DNA of 25,986 bases from a virus. The first letter of the stretch is position 1; each line of letters starts with the position of its first letter. Below are positions 7,150 to 17,076 of the stretch, one piece after another. The stretch covers positions 1 through 25,986 of IMG/VR virus record IMGVR_UViG_3300008262_006041. One strand, written 5' to 3'. The notes under the pieces are model-generated. The model was given only the letters and a program-made list of their open reading frames with translations, made no database searches and had not been told where the DNA came from. Both the position numbers and the translations under genes were made by a program.

Positions 7150-7725
7150 ATGGAAAAATATCTAAGAATCGGTATGCTCGTGCTGGGTGTATTCTTAGTA
7201 GGATCAGCAATACAGGCTATTACTAAAAATCGTATAGCTTACTATCAAAAAGTCGAATTGGCCACGCAAGAAAAAGTTGCTGCCAAAAATCGAGAACTAG
7301 TAGCTCTTAAAGACAGAGAGCGTCAACTAGAATGTCTGGCTCGAAACATTTATTTCGAATCCGGATCTGAGTCGTTTGAAGGAAAAGTGGCTGTAGCTCA
7401 GGTTACTTTGAATAGATCAAAGCATCCAAGATTCCCAAACGATATCTGTCAAGTAGTTTATCAAAAGTCTATCTTTATGGAGAAGGTAGTATGCCAATTT
7501 AGTTGGTATTGTGAAAACGGTGGCAGACCAAAAATCAAGCATCCAGAACTTTACAAAGAAAGTTATGAAGTTGCTAAAAAGGTTCTTTTAGAAAATTTTA
7601 GATTAAGTTCGATGAAAGATGCTATGTACTTCCACGCTGTTTACGTCAGTCCCAATTGGGGCAAAGAAAGAATTGGCGTAATTGGTAATCATGTTTTTTA
7701 TAGGGATCGAAATGTCAACATTTAA
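7150..7725 (+). CDS. SleB-type cell-wall hydrolase, membrane-anchored
   Basis: A 191-aa protein of the Hydrolase_2/SleB family, which cleaves peptidoglycan glycan strands. An uncleaved N-terminal membrane segment (residues about 7-23, IGMLVLGVFLVGSAIQA) is followed by a charged coiled-coil (28-60) and the catalytic domain, with CLARNIYFES (catalytic Glu70), AVAQVTLNR, ICQVVYQ and FSWYC. The signal-anchor layout would place the enzyme in the periplasm, as for SAR-type endolysins. It is followed with a 14-base overlap by a holin-like gene, so a lysis role is likely, though a role in entry cannot be excluded. Confidence 0.88.
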   Translation: MEKYLRIGMLVLGVFLVGSAIQAITKNRIAYYQKVELATQEKVAAKNRELVALKDRERQLECLARNIYFESGSESFEGKVAVAQVTLNRSKHPRFPNDICQVVYQKSIFMEKVVCQFSWYCENGGRPKIKHPELYKESYEVAKKVLLENFRLSSMKDAMYFHAVYVSPNWGKERIGVIGNHVFYRDRNVNI

Positions 7726-7939
7726 TAGATGGTACGAACACGCCAAAGTTATTGTAATAGCAGTCAGTATGAGTTTAACAGATAGACTTCCTAGTGTAGA
7801 TTTGGTTCTACTTACTTGGGGAGCGTTATCACTACTGTTCTTGAAGGCAGTAATTGTTAAAGACATGCTTAATGTGGCAACTATTGGTTTTGGTTTTATT
7901 GTTCAAAGCGTTTTGATGATGCTTATATTCTTTAAATAA
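7712..7939 (+). CDS. Small membrane protein, holin candidate
   Basis: A 75-aa hydrophobic protein with two clear membrane segments (about residues 31-50, VLLTWGALSLLFLKAVIV, and 53-73, VATIGFGFIVQSVLMMLIFF) and a possible third near the N-terminus (VIVIAVSMSL). The start at 7712 has AGGGA five bases upstream and overlaps the hydrolase end by 14 bases. Size, segments and position after a cell-wall hydrolase match holins; there is no sequence signature, so this is inferred from context. Confidence 0.6.
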   Translation: MSTFNRWYEHAKVIVIAVSMSLTDRLPSVDLVLLTWGALSLLFLKAVIVKDMLNVATIGFGFIVQSVLMMLIFFK

Positions 7940-7948
7940 CCAAAACTA

Positions 7949-7991
7949 TTGACATTGAGTAGCCTCTACAGTATAATTGGTACTGTAGAGG
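7949..7991 (+). promoter_or_regulatory. Consensus promoter embedded in a perfect inverted repeat
   Basis: TTGACA (7949-7954), a 17-base spacer and TATAAT (7972-7977) form a near-ideal sigma-70 promoter. The -10 box sits across one arm of a perfect 11-bp inverted repeat: CCTCTACAGTA (7963-7973), a 7-base loop and TACTGTAGAGG (7981-7991), followed by TTTTATTTTA. The same bases can thus act as terminator for the upstream genes, as promoter for the lipoprotein genes, and possibly as an operator. Confidence 0.75.
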
Positions 7992-8024
7992 TTTTATTTT
8001 ATACACACACTTTGAAAGGCAAAT

Positions 8025-8636
8025 ATGAAAAAGGCTCTTGTAGTTATTTCTTTAACAACTGTTCTTACCGCATGTTCTACTACTAGTATGGAACCTCTGC
8101 GTACAGAAAATGTAACTAAACGTGAAGTTCCTAGCTGGTATCTTGAACACTCCGACGTAGGCTCAGAAAGTAAGGGCGGTTGGAAGTTTTGGGATAAAGA
8201 AGGTTACTTGTACGCTGTAGCCGAAGATGTCAGTCCTAGCATGGAAATGGCATTGAAAAAAGCTACACTAAAAGCCAAAGCTAAAGTACTGGATCGTATC
8301 ACTGGTGAAATGAATAACCGGACTACTATGATTTACAATGAAGAAGGTGGTCCAGAGAAACTAGAAGCATTTCAACAAGGTCAAGATGTATTTGTTAATC
8401 TTATTTCCGAAAGTGTACTACGTACCTACGCTGTAGATAAGAAAATGATTGTATTCAATCCAGAAACTGCTCACTATCGTGCCTTTGTACTAATGAAGAT
8501 TACAAAGAAAGATGTGGAGAACATGGCTAAAGAGTTTGATTCTAGAGTAGAACGTACAGAACGTAAACATGCCGGCAAAGATGTTAACGAAGTTGCTGGT
8601 GAACTTTTAAATCAAACTAAAAGTCGTAACAAATGA
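8025..8636 (+). CDS. LPP20-like lipoprotein
   Basis: A 203-aa secreted protein with a lipoprotein signal (lipobox LTAC, lipidated Cys17). The mature part contains PSWYLEH and YAVAEDVSPSMEMALKKATLKAKAKVLDRI, the pattern of LPP20-family lipoproteins, in which a helix rich in Ala and Lys follows a short strand. It would sit in the outer or inner membrane facing the periplasm. Phage use is unknown; superinfection exclusion or envelope change during infection are possibilities. It is transcribed from the promoter at 7949 and overlaps the next lipoprotein by 4 bases. Confidence 0.72.
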   Translation: MKKALVVISLTTVLTACSTTSMEPLRTENVTKREVPSWYLEHSDVGSESKGGWKFWDKEGYLYAVAEDVSPSMEMALKKATLKAKAKVLDRITGEMNNRTTMIYNEEGGPEKLEAFQQGQDVFVNLISESVLRTYAVDKKMIVFNPETAHYRAFVLMKITKKDVENMAKEFDSRVERTERKHAGKDVNEVAGELLNQTKSRNK

Positions 8637-8974
8637 TTAGATACTTACTAATCGGTAGTATGGTCCTTTCGGGCTGTACTACCTATACTCCACGTGCTAG
8701 TATTCCTGATCAATACTGCGACCTTAAATCTGAAAGTGTTACTATTAAAGATAAAAAAGGCCGAGTAGTAGATGGCAATACCGTAGAAGTGATGAAATGT
8801 AACGACAACAAAGTTGAACGACTATTTCATGCGCAAAGTGGTATAGCACAAGATTGTGGTGAATACAAATATTTTATTACTTTGAATAATCGACCTGTAG
8901 AAAGACGAGGATATGCCTGTAAAAAATATGATGGTACTTGGGAAGTTGTTCCTCATCCTAGTATGTACCAATAG
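8633..8974 (+). CDS. Small lipoprotein, unknown
   Basis: A 113-aa protein with a short lipoprotein signal, lipobox LSGC (Cys15), and four further cysteines (residues about 29, 54, 75 and 96) in a Lys/Asp-rich beta pattern that could form two disulfides in the periplasm. It starts in an ATGA overlap with the preceding lipoprotein, so the two are probably co-translated. It is not proline-rich in the way of Rz1 spanins, and no Rz-like partner is seen. Confidence 0.65.
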   Translation: MIRYLLIGSMVLSGCTTYTPRASIPDQYCDLKSESVTIKDKKGRVVDGNTVEVMKCNDNKVERLFHAQSGIAQDCGEYKYFITLNNRPVERRGYACKKYDGTWEVVPHPSMYQ

Positions 8975-9332
8975 TTTTGCTCAAAGTTTCGAAAGTCCAA
9001 TTAACAACAAGTGGTTGCCTAACGATAGTGCCTTTAATGTAGCGATTAATCTAACTAGATATTTTGGCACTCAGTTAAAACCACAGGATCGTGAATTACA
9101 CAGGCATGCGGTTTATCATGCTCTAAATAATTTAGAAAATGGTGAAGCAGTAGAATGGTTCAATGATCGAACTGACGCACAAGGTAAAGCAAGGATAGTT
9201 ATGACTACTCCTGCCAATGGTGGTTATTGTAGAAGAATTCATAGTTGGGTAAGATTAGGCGCAGATGAACGTGCTTTTGAAGACACAGCCTGCTATAATG
9301 TTACTACAAAAACTTGGAATTTTCACAAATAA
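8928..9332 (+). CDS. Secreted surface-antigen-family protein
   Basis: A 134-aa exported protein. A signal peptide is clear (MMVLGKLFLILVCTNSFAQS, cleavage after SFA). The mature domain has ALNNLENGEAVEWFND, YCRRIHSWVRLGADERAFEDTACYN and a closing W.F, which matches the C-terminal domain of the 17-kDa surface antigen / outer-membrane lipoprotein family (17kDa_Anti_2 type). The start must lie inside the preceding gene (about 47 bases of overlap); I chose 8928 as the position giving a proper signal peptide, but 8913 or 8931 are also possible and no good ribosome-binding site helps. Two cysteines could pair. Confidence 0.65.
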   Translation: MMVLGKLFLILVCTNSFAQSFESPINNKWLPNDSAFNVAINLTRYFGTQLKPQDRELHRHAVYHALNNLENGEAVEWFNDRTDAQGKARIVMTTPANGGYCRRIHSWVRLGADERAFEDTACYNVTTKTWNFHK

Positions 9333-9335
9333 ATA
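9330..9335 (+). promoter_or_regulatory. Putative T4-type late promoter, leaderless
   Basis: AATAAATA ends 6 bases before the ATG at 9342, so transcription by the T4 late rule would start within one base of the start codon. No ribosome-binding site lies between. Confidence 0.45.
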
Positions 9336-9341
9336 TATCTT

Positions 9342-11084
9342 ATGAAAGTAACATTAGCCGATAAAAGCATAGCATGGCTCGCTTTAATAAGCGGGCTTTC
9401 CATTTCTGCTGTAGCAGTTTATTATTCAGTCGCCGGATTGATTAGTATTTTTGCCGCCGCAGCTATTCCTATTGCTGTAATGGGAATAGTATTAGAACTA
9501 AGCAAATTAGTTGCCACTGTTTGGCTAAAACAAAATTGGTTTATCGCTCCCAAGCTGATAAAATCGTACTTGTTGATTGCCGTAGCTATTCTAATGTTAA
9601 TTACTAGTATGGGTATTTTTGGCTACTTGTCCAAGGCACATTTGGATCAAGCAGTACCAACAGGTGATGTTGCTGCCCAAGTGTCATTGTTAGACGAAAA
9701 GATCAAAACTGAACGTGACAACATTGATGCGGCCAAAAAAGCATTAACACAAATGGACGCACAAGTTGATCAAATGCTTGGGCGTTCAGACACAGAGCGC
9801 GGCGCAGAACGTGCTGTACAGATTCGTAAAAATCAAGCTAAAGAACGTGCTAGTCTACAAGCAGACATAGCCAAAAGTCAAAAAGCCATTGCGGCACTTA
9901 ATCAAGAACGTGCGCCCATTGCTGCCGAACTGCGCAAAGTAGAAGCAGAAGTAGGTCCGATTAAATACATCGCAGCTTTACTATATGGCGACAATCCAGA
10001 TCAAAATGTTTTAGAACGTGCTGTACGTTGGGTTATAATTTTAATTGTTATAATTTTTGATCCTCTTGCCGTTGTACTGTTATTGGCCAGCCAATATAGT
10101 TTCCAGTACTTCAGGAAACAAAAGGAAGAAGAAAATGACAATGCTAGTGCCGCACATAATGATGTACCTGTGGTGGGAGATGACAGTGGAGCCATTCCTG
10201 TGGTGGCTACCGGAGATCCCCAAGAAGTAATAACACACTGTCCTAACTGTGGTACAAAGGTCATGGATGCTCCAGGCATCGGTGAGTTCTGTCCTAACAA
10301 GGAATGTGACATTGTTGATAACTTGTATGGCAATATTGATCCTGAAACAGAGGCATTTTTTAAACGCCTAAGAGTAGTTGCTAAATTACAAGATATTGAA
10401 GATGAACAAGCTGACATCGAAGAAGCTAATCGTTTAATAGCAGAAATTCCCAAAGACGAAGATACCGAAGAAGAAATGGCCAGTGATTTAGTTGAACTAT
10501 CACAAGCTAATGAAGATGATCCTAATGTAGATGGGCCAATGGAACGTACAGTCTTTGAACCAAAAGAAAGACCATATCCGTTTCCCATGGAGCGTCCATT
10601 AGAAGGCCAAGCTAAATTAGAACAAGATATCATCGACAGTATGCCAGTTCTTGAAAATGAAGAAACATGGGCACAACGAGTTATTGATGAATCAGACGAT
10701 CCAGAAGACACAGATGCCAAGCGTCAGTGGAAGCTGTTAAATCCTCATGATACTATTAAGCGTCAACGTAACTTATATGAAAGAGGATTAATTGATAATC
10801 TTCCTTGGGAAACTATTGAGCAGTTCGATGCTGAAAAAGAAGAAGATATCGAAAGACTAGAAATTGAATCTGATCCATTAACACCAGATTATGAACCAGA
10901 TGACGGTCCGTTAACTGACGATCAACTAAATCAAATTAACGAACAAGTCGAAGATTCTAAAAAAAAAGAGCTACATAATGAAACAACAGAATCTTCAGAT
11001 CAAAAAGAAAAGGTAGTTTACGTTCAGAATAGCGAACAAGGATCTGACTCTATTTGGAAAAAGATTCAAGAAAGAAAAAGCTAA
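9342..11084 (+). CDS. Multi-pass membrane coiled-coil protein with zinc ribbon, unknown
   Basis: A 580-aa protein similar in layout to an uncharacterised protein of marine T4-like phages. In order: two or three membrane segments (about 10-60 and 74-95), a coiled-coil of about 100 residues (110-205, KIKTERDNIDAAKKALTQ and following), the conserved stretch VGPIKYIAALLYGD, a further membrane segment (229-250, VIILIVIIFDPLAVVLLLAS), a four-Cys zinc-ribbon candidate (Cys300, 303, 317, 322; CPNC and CPNKEC) and a long, acidic, disordered tail to 580. It may organise a membrane site in the infected cell, but no function is known to me. Confidence 0.7.
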   Translation: MKVTLADKSIAWLALISGLSISAVAVYYSVAGLISIFAAAAIPIAVMGIVLELSKLVATVWLKQNWFIAPKLIKSYLLIAVAILMLITSMGIFGYLSKAHLDQAVPTGDVAAQVSLLDEKIKTERDNIDAAKKALTQMDAQVDQMLGRSDTERGAERAVQIRKNQAKERASLQADIAKSQKAIAALNQERAPIAAELRKVEAEVGPIKYIAALLYGDNPDQNVLERAVRWVIILIVIIFDPLAVVLLLASQYSFQYFRKQKEEENDNASAAHNDVPVVGDDSGAIPVVATGDPQEVITHCPNCGTKVMDAPGIGEFCPNKECDIVDNLYGNIDPETEAFFKRLRVVAKLQDIEDEQADIEEANRLIAEIPKDEDTEEEMASDLVELSQANEDDPNVDGPMERTVFEPKERPYPFPMERPLEGQAKLEQDIIDSMPVLENEETWAQRVIDESDDPEDTDAKRQWKLLNPHDTIKRQRNLYERGLIDNLPWETIEQFDAEKEEDIERLEIESDPLTPDYEPDDGPLTDDQLNQINEQVEDSKKKELHNETTESSDQKEKVVYVQNSEQGSDSIWKKIQERKS

Positions 11085-11092
11085 TTATAAGT

Positions 11093-11500
11093 ATGACTTT
11101 AGGAAAAATTAATCTAATTACTCCACCGGACAAATTATATAACTCAAATGTTTCTTATTTGCTAGTTAAACCGTCTACAAAAACCAAAGTTCAATTTCAA
11201 AATATGTTAACTGATTTGGAAGAAGATGTTAATGTCTATGTGTATGACGATTCTGAAAATGATGTTGATTGGTTACTTGGAGTAGCACAAATTGTAGATT
11301 TTGTAGTCATTGATATCGACAATTGTGATCCTCTTACAAAATTATTTGTAGCATTATTGTTAACACAACCAAATGCTCACTATATCACAACTGACGAAAT
11401 TACTCCATACAAGTTAATAAGCAGAAATAGAATTTATAACTTTGATTGGATCAATGAAGTGTTAAATAACACAGACGATGATGATAAAACAGAGGAATAA
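11093..11500 (+). CDS. Unknown phage protein
   Basis: A 135-aa acidic protein starting ITPPDKLYNSNVSYLLVKPS, with YDDSENDVDWLLGVAQIVDFVVIDIDNCD in the middle and ITTDEITPYKLISRNRIYNFDW near the end. It resembles a hypothetical found next to the coiled-coil membrane protein in pelagiphage-like myoviruses. The alternating strand/helix pattern suggests a Rossmann-like alpha/beta fold. The start is taken as ATG 11093, eight bases after the preceding stop. It shares one base with the next start (TAATG). Confidence 0.65.
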   Translation: MTLGKINLITPPDKLYNSNVSYLLVKPSTKTKVQFQNMLTDLEEDVNVYVYDDSENDVDWLLGVAQIVDFVVIDIDNCDPLTKLFVALLLTQPNAHYITTDEITPYKLISRNRIYNFDWINEVLNNTDDDDKTEE

Positions 11501-12237
11501 TGCTTAGTTCTTTTTTGTGGTGGTATGTTTGTTGTACACTGGCAACACTTAGTGTTTCTATCTACTTTCACAGAGGCATAACTCATCGATCACTAACTCT
11601 ACATCCTGCGGTCGAACATGTTTTTAGATTATTGATTTGGTTGTTGTTAGGAATGAATCCGTGGGTGTGGGCAGCAGTACATCGATGGCATCATCAAAAT
11701 TCCGATAAAGAAAATGATATACATAGTCCTAAACAAAAAGGATTTTGGAATTTAATGGTACACGGATACGAAGCAGATATCTTAGAAAAATTAAAAAAAG
11801 ATAACAATTTTTTTGTAAAGTACGGACAAGGTGCTCCGGATGATTGGATAGAAAGAAATGTTTATAGATCTCTACCCAATACTGGACTATATATTATGCT
11901 TGTTATAGATACACTGATATGCGGTGTATGGGGACCATGGGTCTGGTTAGGACACTTTGTGTGGAGAGAATTTATTAATAAAGTTATTGCTGGTGTTGGT
12001 CATCAAATTGGTTACAGAAATTATAATACAGATGATCAAAGTAAAAATAATTTTCCTATAGGTATCTTTATTCTAGGAGAAGAACTTCATAATAATCATC
12101 ATCAAAATGCTAGTAGTCCTAATTTTAGCAGAAAATGGTTTGAAATAGATCCAGCTTGGTATGTTATTAAAATTTTGTGTTGGTGTAATCTTTGTAAATT
12201 AAATTACGCACCAGAGTACTATAAGGATAAACAATGA
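11500..12237 (+). CDS. Membrane fatty-acid desaturase (delta-9 type)
   Basis: A 245-aa membrane di-iron desaturase that would insert a double bond into an acyl chain and so alter membrane fluidity. All three histidine boxes are present: HRGITH (24-29), HRWHH (61-65) and ELHNNHH (195-201), together with the conserved HRSLTLHP after the first box and GVGHQIGYRNY before the third. Hydrophobic helices flank the boxes. It is a little shorter than bacterial acyl-CoA/acyl-lipid desaturases, mainly at the N-terminus. It is coupled to the gene before by TAATG and overlaps rpsU by 4 bases. Electron donor would come from the host. Confidence 0.92.
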   Translation: MLSSFLWWYVCCTLATLSVSIYFHRGITHRSLTLHPAVEHVFRLLIWLLLGMNPWVWAAVHRWHHQNSDKENDIHSPKQKGFWNLMVHGYEADILEKLKKDNNFFVKYGQGAPDDWIERNVYRSLPNTGLYIMLVIDTLICGVWGPWVWLGHFVWREFINKVIAGVGHQIGYRNYNTDDQSKNNFPIGIFILGEELHNNHHQNASSPNFSRKWFEIDPAWYVIKILCWCNLCKLNYAPEYYKDKQ

Positions 12238-12458
12238 GTAGAAAAGGAACAGTAGTGGTAGTAAGAGACGGCGAGGACGTAAATCGAGCTCTTAGAAAAC
12301 TCAAGAATAAAGTCGAAGAAGGCGGAGCACTTAAGGCCCTCCAAAAAAAAGAACATTACGAAAAACCAACTACAGCACGTAAGCGCAAAAAAGCAGCCGG
12401 TAAAGCTCGCTTCTTAAAAAAGTTAGAAAAAGAACAATTGCCAAAAAAGTTGTTTTAA
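12234..12458 (+). CDS. rpsU: Ribosomal protein bS21
   Basis: A 74-aa bS21 protein, recognised by VVVVRDGEDVNRALRKLKNKVEEGGALKAL and the basic KPTTARKRKKAAGKARFLKKL tail. Bacterial S21 sits at the mRNA exit near the anti-Shine-Dalgarno and affects initiation. Phage homologues are known, for example in pelagiphage HTVC008M, and may replace host S21 to favour phage mRNAs. It overlaps the desaturase by 4 bases (ATGA). Confidence 0.93.
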   Translation: MSRKGTVVVVRDGEDVNRALRKLKNKVEEGGALKALQKKEHYEKPTTARKRKKAAGKARFLKKLEKEQLPKKLF

Positions 12459-12478
12459 TTTCGTATCTGTATTATAAT
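12450..12478 (+). promoter_or_regulatory. Sigma-70-type promoter
   Basis: TTGTTT (12450-12455) and a perfect TATAAT (12473-12478) with a 17-base spacer, starting over the rpsU stop codon, upstream of the exonuclease gene. Confidence 0.55.
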
Positions 12479-12497
12479 AACAATTTAGAAAGAGTAT

Positions 12498-13079
12498 ATG
12501 CTATCTGATATAATGATAGATTTAGAAACATTAGCCACCTCTCCAAACGCAGCAGTGCTTACTATTGGAGCAGTAAAATTTGATCCTTTTAACAACGACA
12601 TAGACAATTCGACTTGTGAAAAATTATATATTCGAGTTGACCTTGACAGTTGTGATGAACTAGGATTAGAAGTAAATGACGACACTATAGCGTGGTGGGC
12701 ACAGCAGAGTAAAGAAGCACAAGAAGAAGCATTTAGTCCAGAAGGACGAATTCATATTAGAGAAGCATTTAATCAACTGTACAAATTTTGTTGGGGAGCT
12801 AAACGTGTTTGGAGTCATGGTGCCAGTTTTGATACTGTTATTTGTGAAAACATTTTTAGAAAACTTAATAAGGCTTGCCCATGGAAGTTCTGGGAAGTAC
12901 GCTGTACCCGTACACTTTTTGATATAGGTATCGATCCACAGCGTCCTCCAGTGCTAAAGCACCATGCTTTAGAAGATGCTTGGAATCAAACTGTGGGTGT
13001 TCAAAACGTTTTCCAGCGTTTACGTAGCAGCACACAGTTTAATGGAAAATTAATTTCGCCTTTTGCGAATCAGAAATAA
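12498..13079 (+). CDS. DexA-like 3'-5' exonuclease
   Basis: A 193-aa DEDD-superfamily exonuclease related to T4 exonuclease A and the Rv2179c-type 3'-5' exoribonuclease domain. Catalytic acidic residues are visible: Asp8 and Glu10 in IMIDLETLAT, Asp112 in GASFDTVICENIF, and His156 and Asp160 in KHHALEDAWNQ, giving the DEDDh layout. It could degrade host nucleic acid or trim 3' ends. The ATG at 12498 follows a weak GAAAGAG site and a clear promoter. Confidence 0.88.
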   Translation: MLSDIMIDLETLATSPNAAVLTIGAVKFDPFNNDIDNSTCEKLYIRVDLDSCDELGLEVNDDTIAWWAQQSKEAQEEAFSPEGRIHIREAFNQLYKFCWGAKRVWSHGASFDTVICENIFRKLNKACPWKFWEVRCTRTLFDIGIDPQRPPVLKHHALEDAWNQTVGVQNVFQRLRSSTQFNGKLISPFANQK

Positions 13080-13132
13080 ATAAAATTGTACAGCGCCGTA
13101 AGGGCTATACAAAGGACACGAGTCCAAAATAT
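13077..13132 (+). promoter_or_regulatory. Late-type promoter and structured dnaK leader
   Basis: AATAAATA ends at 13082; transcription by the T4 rule would start near 13088, at the foot of a hairpin (TTGTA 13086-13090 pairing with TACAA, with inner AGC/GCT and CC/GG pairs, loop GTAA). A second hairpin GGACacgaGTCC follows at 13114-13125, then the Shine-Dalgarno hairpin described next. Confidence 0.5.
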
Positions 13133-13150
13133 CTTGCTTAACATAAGGAG
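13133..13150 (+). promoter_or_regulatory. ROSE-like RNA thermometer hairpin, dnaK
   Basis: CTTGCTTA (13133-13140), loop ACA, TAAGGAG (13144-13150). The stem has seven pairs including one U-G, with G13136 bulged, and it covers the whole Shine-Dalgarno. The UUGCU stretch opposite the ribosome-binding site with a bulged G is the defining feature of ROSE thermometers. Activity is inferred. Confidence 0.65.
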
Positions 13151-13156
13151 AGAACA

Positions 13157-15025
13157 ATGAGCAAAATCATCGGTATCGATTTGGGTACAACAAATAGCTG
13201 TGTAGCAGTAGTAGAAAATGGCACAGCAAAAGTTATCGAAAATTCAGAAGGCGCACGTACTACACCAAGTACTGTAGCTTACACAGAAAATGAAATTTTA
13301 GTTGGTGCTCCAGCTAAACGTCAAGCAGTAACTAATCCTAAGAACACAATCTACGCAGCCAAGCGTTTCATTGGACGTAAGTTTCAAGAAAGCCAAAATC
13401 ATCTTATGCCTTATGAAGTTATTAAGGCCAGTAACGGTGATGCTTGGATCAAAGCATTAGATAAAGAATTAGCACCTCCACAAATTTCAGCAGAAGTTCT
13501 TCGTAAAATGAAGAAGACCGCAGAGGACTATTTGGGCCATGAAGTTACCCAAGCAGTTATCACCGTGCCTGCGTACTTTAACGACAGTCAACGCCAAGCA
13601 ACCAAAGACGCTGGTAAGATTGCTGGCTTAGAAGTTCTGCGTATTATCAACGAACCAACAGCAGCAGCATTAGCTTACGGAGTTGATAAAGAAAGTAAAA
13701 AGGATCGTAAAGTTGCTGTTTATGATTTAGGTGGTGGTACATTTGATGTTAGTATTATCGAAATTGCTAATGTAGATGGCGACAAACAAATCGAAGTTCT
13801 TTCTACTAATGGTGATACATCTTTAGGTGGCGAGGATTTTGATAATCGTATTATTGATTATCTTGTTGCCGAATTTAAGAAAGAGTCGGGTGTTGATCTT
13901 AGCAAAGACGTTATGGCATTACAACGTCTAAAAGAAGCAGCAGAAAAAACTAAGATAGAATTAAGTAATAGTACACAAACTGATGTCAACTTGCCTTACA
14001 TTACTGCCGATGCTACAGGTCCTAAACATCTTAATGTAAAAATTACTCGCGCTAAATTAGAAAGTCTTGTAGACGATTTAATTCAGCGTAGTCTTGCTCC
14101 TTGCCGTCAGGCAATTAAAGATGCTAATGTCAGTGCCAGTGACATCGATGAAGTTATCCTTGTTGGTGGACAGACTCGTATGCCTAAAGTACAAGAAGAA
14201 GTTGAAAAGCTTTTTGGAAAGGCTCCACGTCGCGATGTTAATCCAGACGAAGCAGTGGCAGTAGGTGCTGCTGTTCAAGGTGCTGTATTAGGCGGTGATC
14301 GTAAAGACGTTCTATTGTTAGATGTTACTCCACTAAGTCTTGGTATCGAAACAATGGGCGGTATCTTTACTAAACTTATTAATAAGAACACTACTATTCC
14401 TACAAAGCATAGTCAGGTATTTTCTACTGCTGAAGATAATCAACCTGCTGTTACTATCAAAGTTGCTCAAGGCGAAAGAGAAATGTTTGCCTACAATAAA
14501 TCACTAGGCGAATTTAATCTAGAAGGCATCGCTCCGGCACGTAGAGGTCAACCACAAATCGAAGTTACTTTAGATATAGATGCTAACGGCATTATGCATG
14601 TTAGTGCTAAAGATAAGAACACTGGTAAAGAAAATAAAATTACTATTAAATCTAACAGTGGATTAACTGACGACGAAATTCAACAAATGGTTAAAGATGC
14701 CGAACTAAATGCCGAGTCAGATAAAAAACAAAAAGAAATCATCGAGACACGTAATCAAGCCGATGGTCTGGTTCACTCAATTAAAAATGATCTAAAAGAA
14801 GTCGAAGACAAATTAACTGAGGAACAAAAAACCTCAATTAATCAAGCTATAGCAGATGTAGAAACTGCTATGGTTGGTGATGACAAAGAAGTTATCACCG
14901 AAAAGTTGAATAACTTGTTTACAGCAAGTCAAGTTATTCAACAGGCAAAGTCCGCAGCTTCTAATGAATCCGGAGATGCTACTACAGTAGATGCGGAATT
15001 TAAAGAAGTTAAGGATCCAGCCTAA
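13157..15025 (+). CDS. dnaK: Hsp70 chaperone DnaK, full length
   Basis: A complete 622-aa Hsp70. The ATPase domain has [56 protein letters not shown] and [13 protein letters not shown]; the interdomain linker is [19 protein letters not shown]; the substrate domain and helical lid follow, and the tail ends [10 protein letters not shown], close to the bacterial DnaK end. No DnaJ or GrpE is seen in the window, so host co-chaperones would be needed. Beyond general folding, it might also act on the phage IscU, which keeps the Hsp70-recognition motif LPPVK. It is preceded by a late-type promoter and a ROSE-like hairpin. A full DnaK is rare in phages. Confidence 0.98.
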   Translation: MSKIIGIDLGTTNSCVAVVENGTAKVIENSEGARTTPSTVAYTENEILVGAPAKRQAVTNPKNTIYAAKRFIGRKFQESQNHLMPYEVIKASNGDAWIKALDKELAPPQISAEVLRKMKKTAEDYLGHEVTQAVITVPAYFNDSQRQATKDAGKIAGLEVLRIINEPTAAALAYGVDKESKKDRKVAVYDLGGGTFDVSIIEIANVDGDKQIEVLSTNGDTSLGGEDFDNRIIDYLVAEFKKESGVDLSKDVMALQRLKEAAEKTKIELSNSTQTDVNLPYITADATGPKHLNVKITRAKLESLVDDLIQRSLAPCRQAIKDANVSASDIDEVILVGGQTRMPKVQEEVEKLFGKAPRRDVNPDEAVAVGAAVQGAVLGGDRKDVLLLDVTPLSLGIETMGGIFTKLINKNTTIPTKHSQVFSTAEDNQPAVTIKVAQGEREMFAYNKSLGEFNLEGIAPARRGQPQIEVTLDIDANGIMHVSAKDKNTGKENKITIKSNSGLTDDEIQQMVKDAELNAESDKKQKEIIETRNQADGLVHSIKNDLKEVEDKLTEEQKTSINQAIADVETAMVGDDKEVITEKLNNLFTASQVIQQAKSAASNESGDATTVDAEFKEVKDPA

Positions 15026-15029
15026 TAGT

Positions 15030-15050
15030 GTGTAACGCTCTGGGTTACAC
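15030..15050 (+). promoter_or_regulatory. Hairpin in the dnaK-groES gap
   Basis: Perfect 7-bp inverted repeat GTGTAAC (15030-15036) / GTTACAC (15044-15050), loop of 7, extendable by about three pairs. A weak T-rich run follows, so it may attenuate dnaK transcripts or form the upper part of a ROSE-type multi-hairpin leader for groES. Confidence 0.55.
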
Positions 15051-15057
15051 ATTTATT

Positions 15058-15074
15058 CTTGCTTAATAAAGGAG
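15058..15074 (+). promoter_or_regulatory. ROSE-like RNA thermometer hairpin, groES
   Basis: CTTGCTT (15058-15064), loop AATA, AAGGAG (15069-15074). Six pairs with one U-G and bulged G15061 cover the Shine-Dalgarno. It is the same element as before dnaK and hsp20, with a different loop. Confidence 0.65.
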
Positions 15075-15080
15075 AAAATT

Positions 15081-16995
<1,915 letters not shown>

Positions 16996-17005
16996 ATTAT
17001 AGTTG

Positions 17006-17045
17006 TATAAATATTTGTGCGGTGCCCGGGTGGGGCCGCACAAAT
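17006..17045 (+). promoter_or_regulatory. Late-type promoter and 5' hairpin before hsp20
   Basis: A perfect TATAAATA (17006-17013) is followed by a 10-bp inverted repeat ATTTGTGCGG (17013-17022) / CCGCACAAAT (17036-17045). The predicted start near 17019 makes GCGG-CCC/GGG-CCGC a 5'-terminal stem-loop on the mRNA. Confidence 0.65.
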
Positions 17046-17049
17046 AATT

Positions 17050-17067
17050 CTTGCTTAATATAAGGAG
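17050..17067 (+). promoter_or_regulatory. ROSE-like RNA thermometer hairpin, hsp20
   Basis: CTTGCTTA (17050-17057), loop ATA, TAAGGAG (17061-17067). Seven pairs with one U-G and bulged G17053 cover the Shine-Dalgarno. ROSE elements are best known from small heat-shock genes, so this is the expected partner gene. Confidence 0.7.
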
Positions 17068-17076
17068 AAAAATATT

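Noticed and set aside
8633-9332. The two small envelope genes as an Rz/Rz1 spanin pair
   Set aside because: The lipoprotein is not proline-rich and is too long for Rz1, and the overlapping partner has a cleaved signal and a surface-antigen domain, not a membrane anchor with coiled-coil.
10001-10720. Long antisense frame of 239 codons opposite the coiled-coil membrane protein
   Set aside because: It lies wholly inside a convincing gene, is Ser-rich low-complexity sequence caused by the acidic codons on the other strand, and has no promoter or ribosome-binding site.
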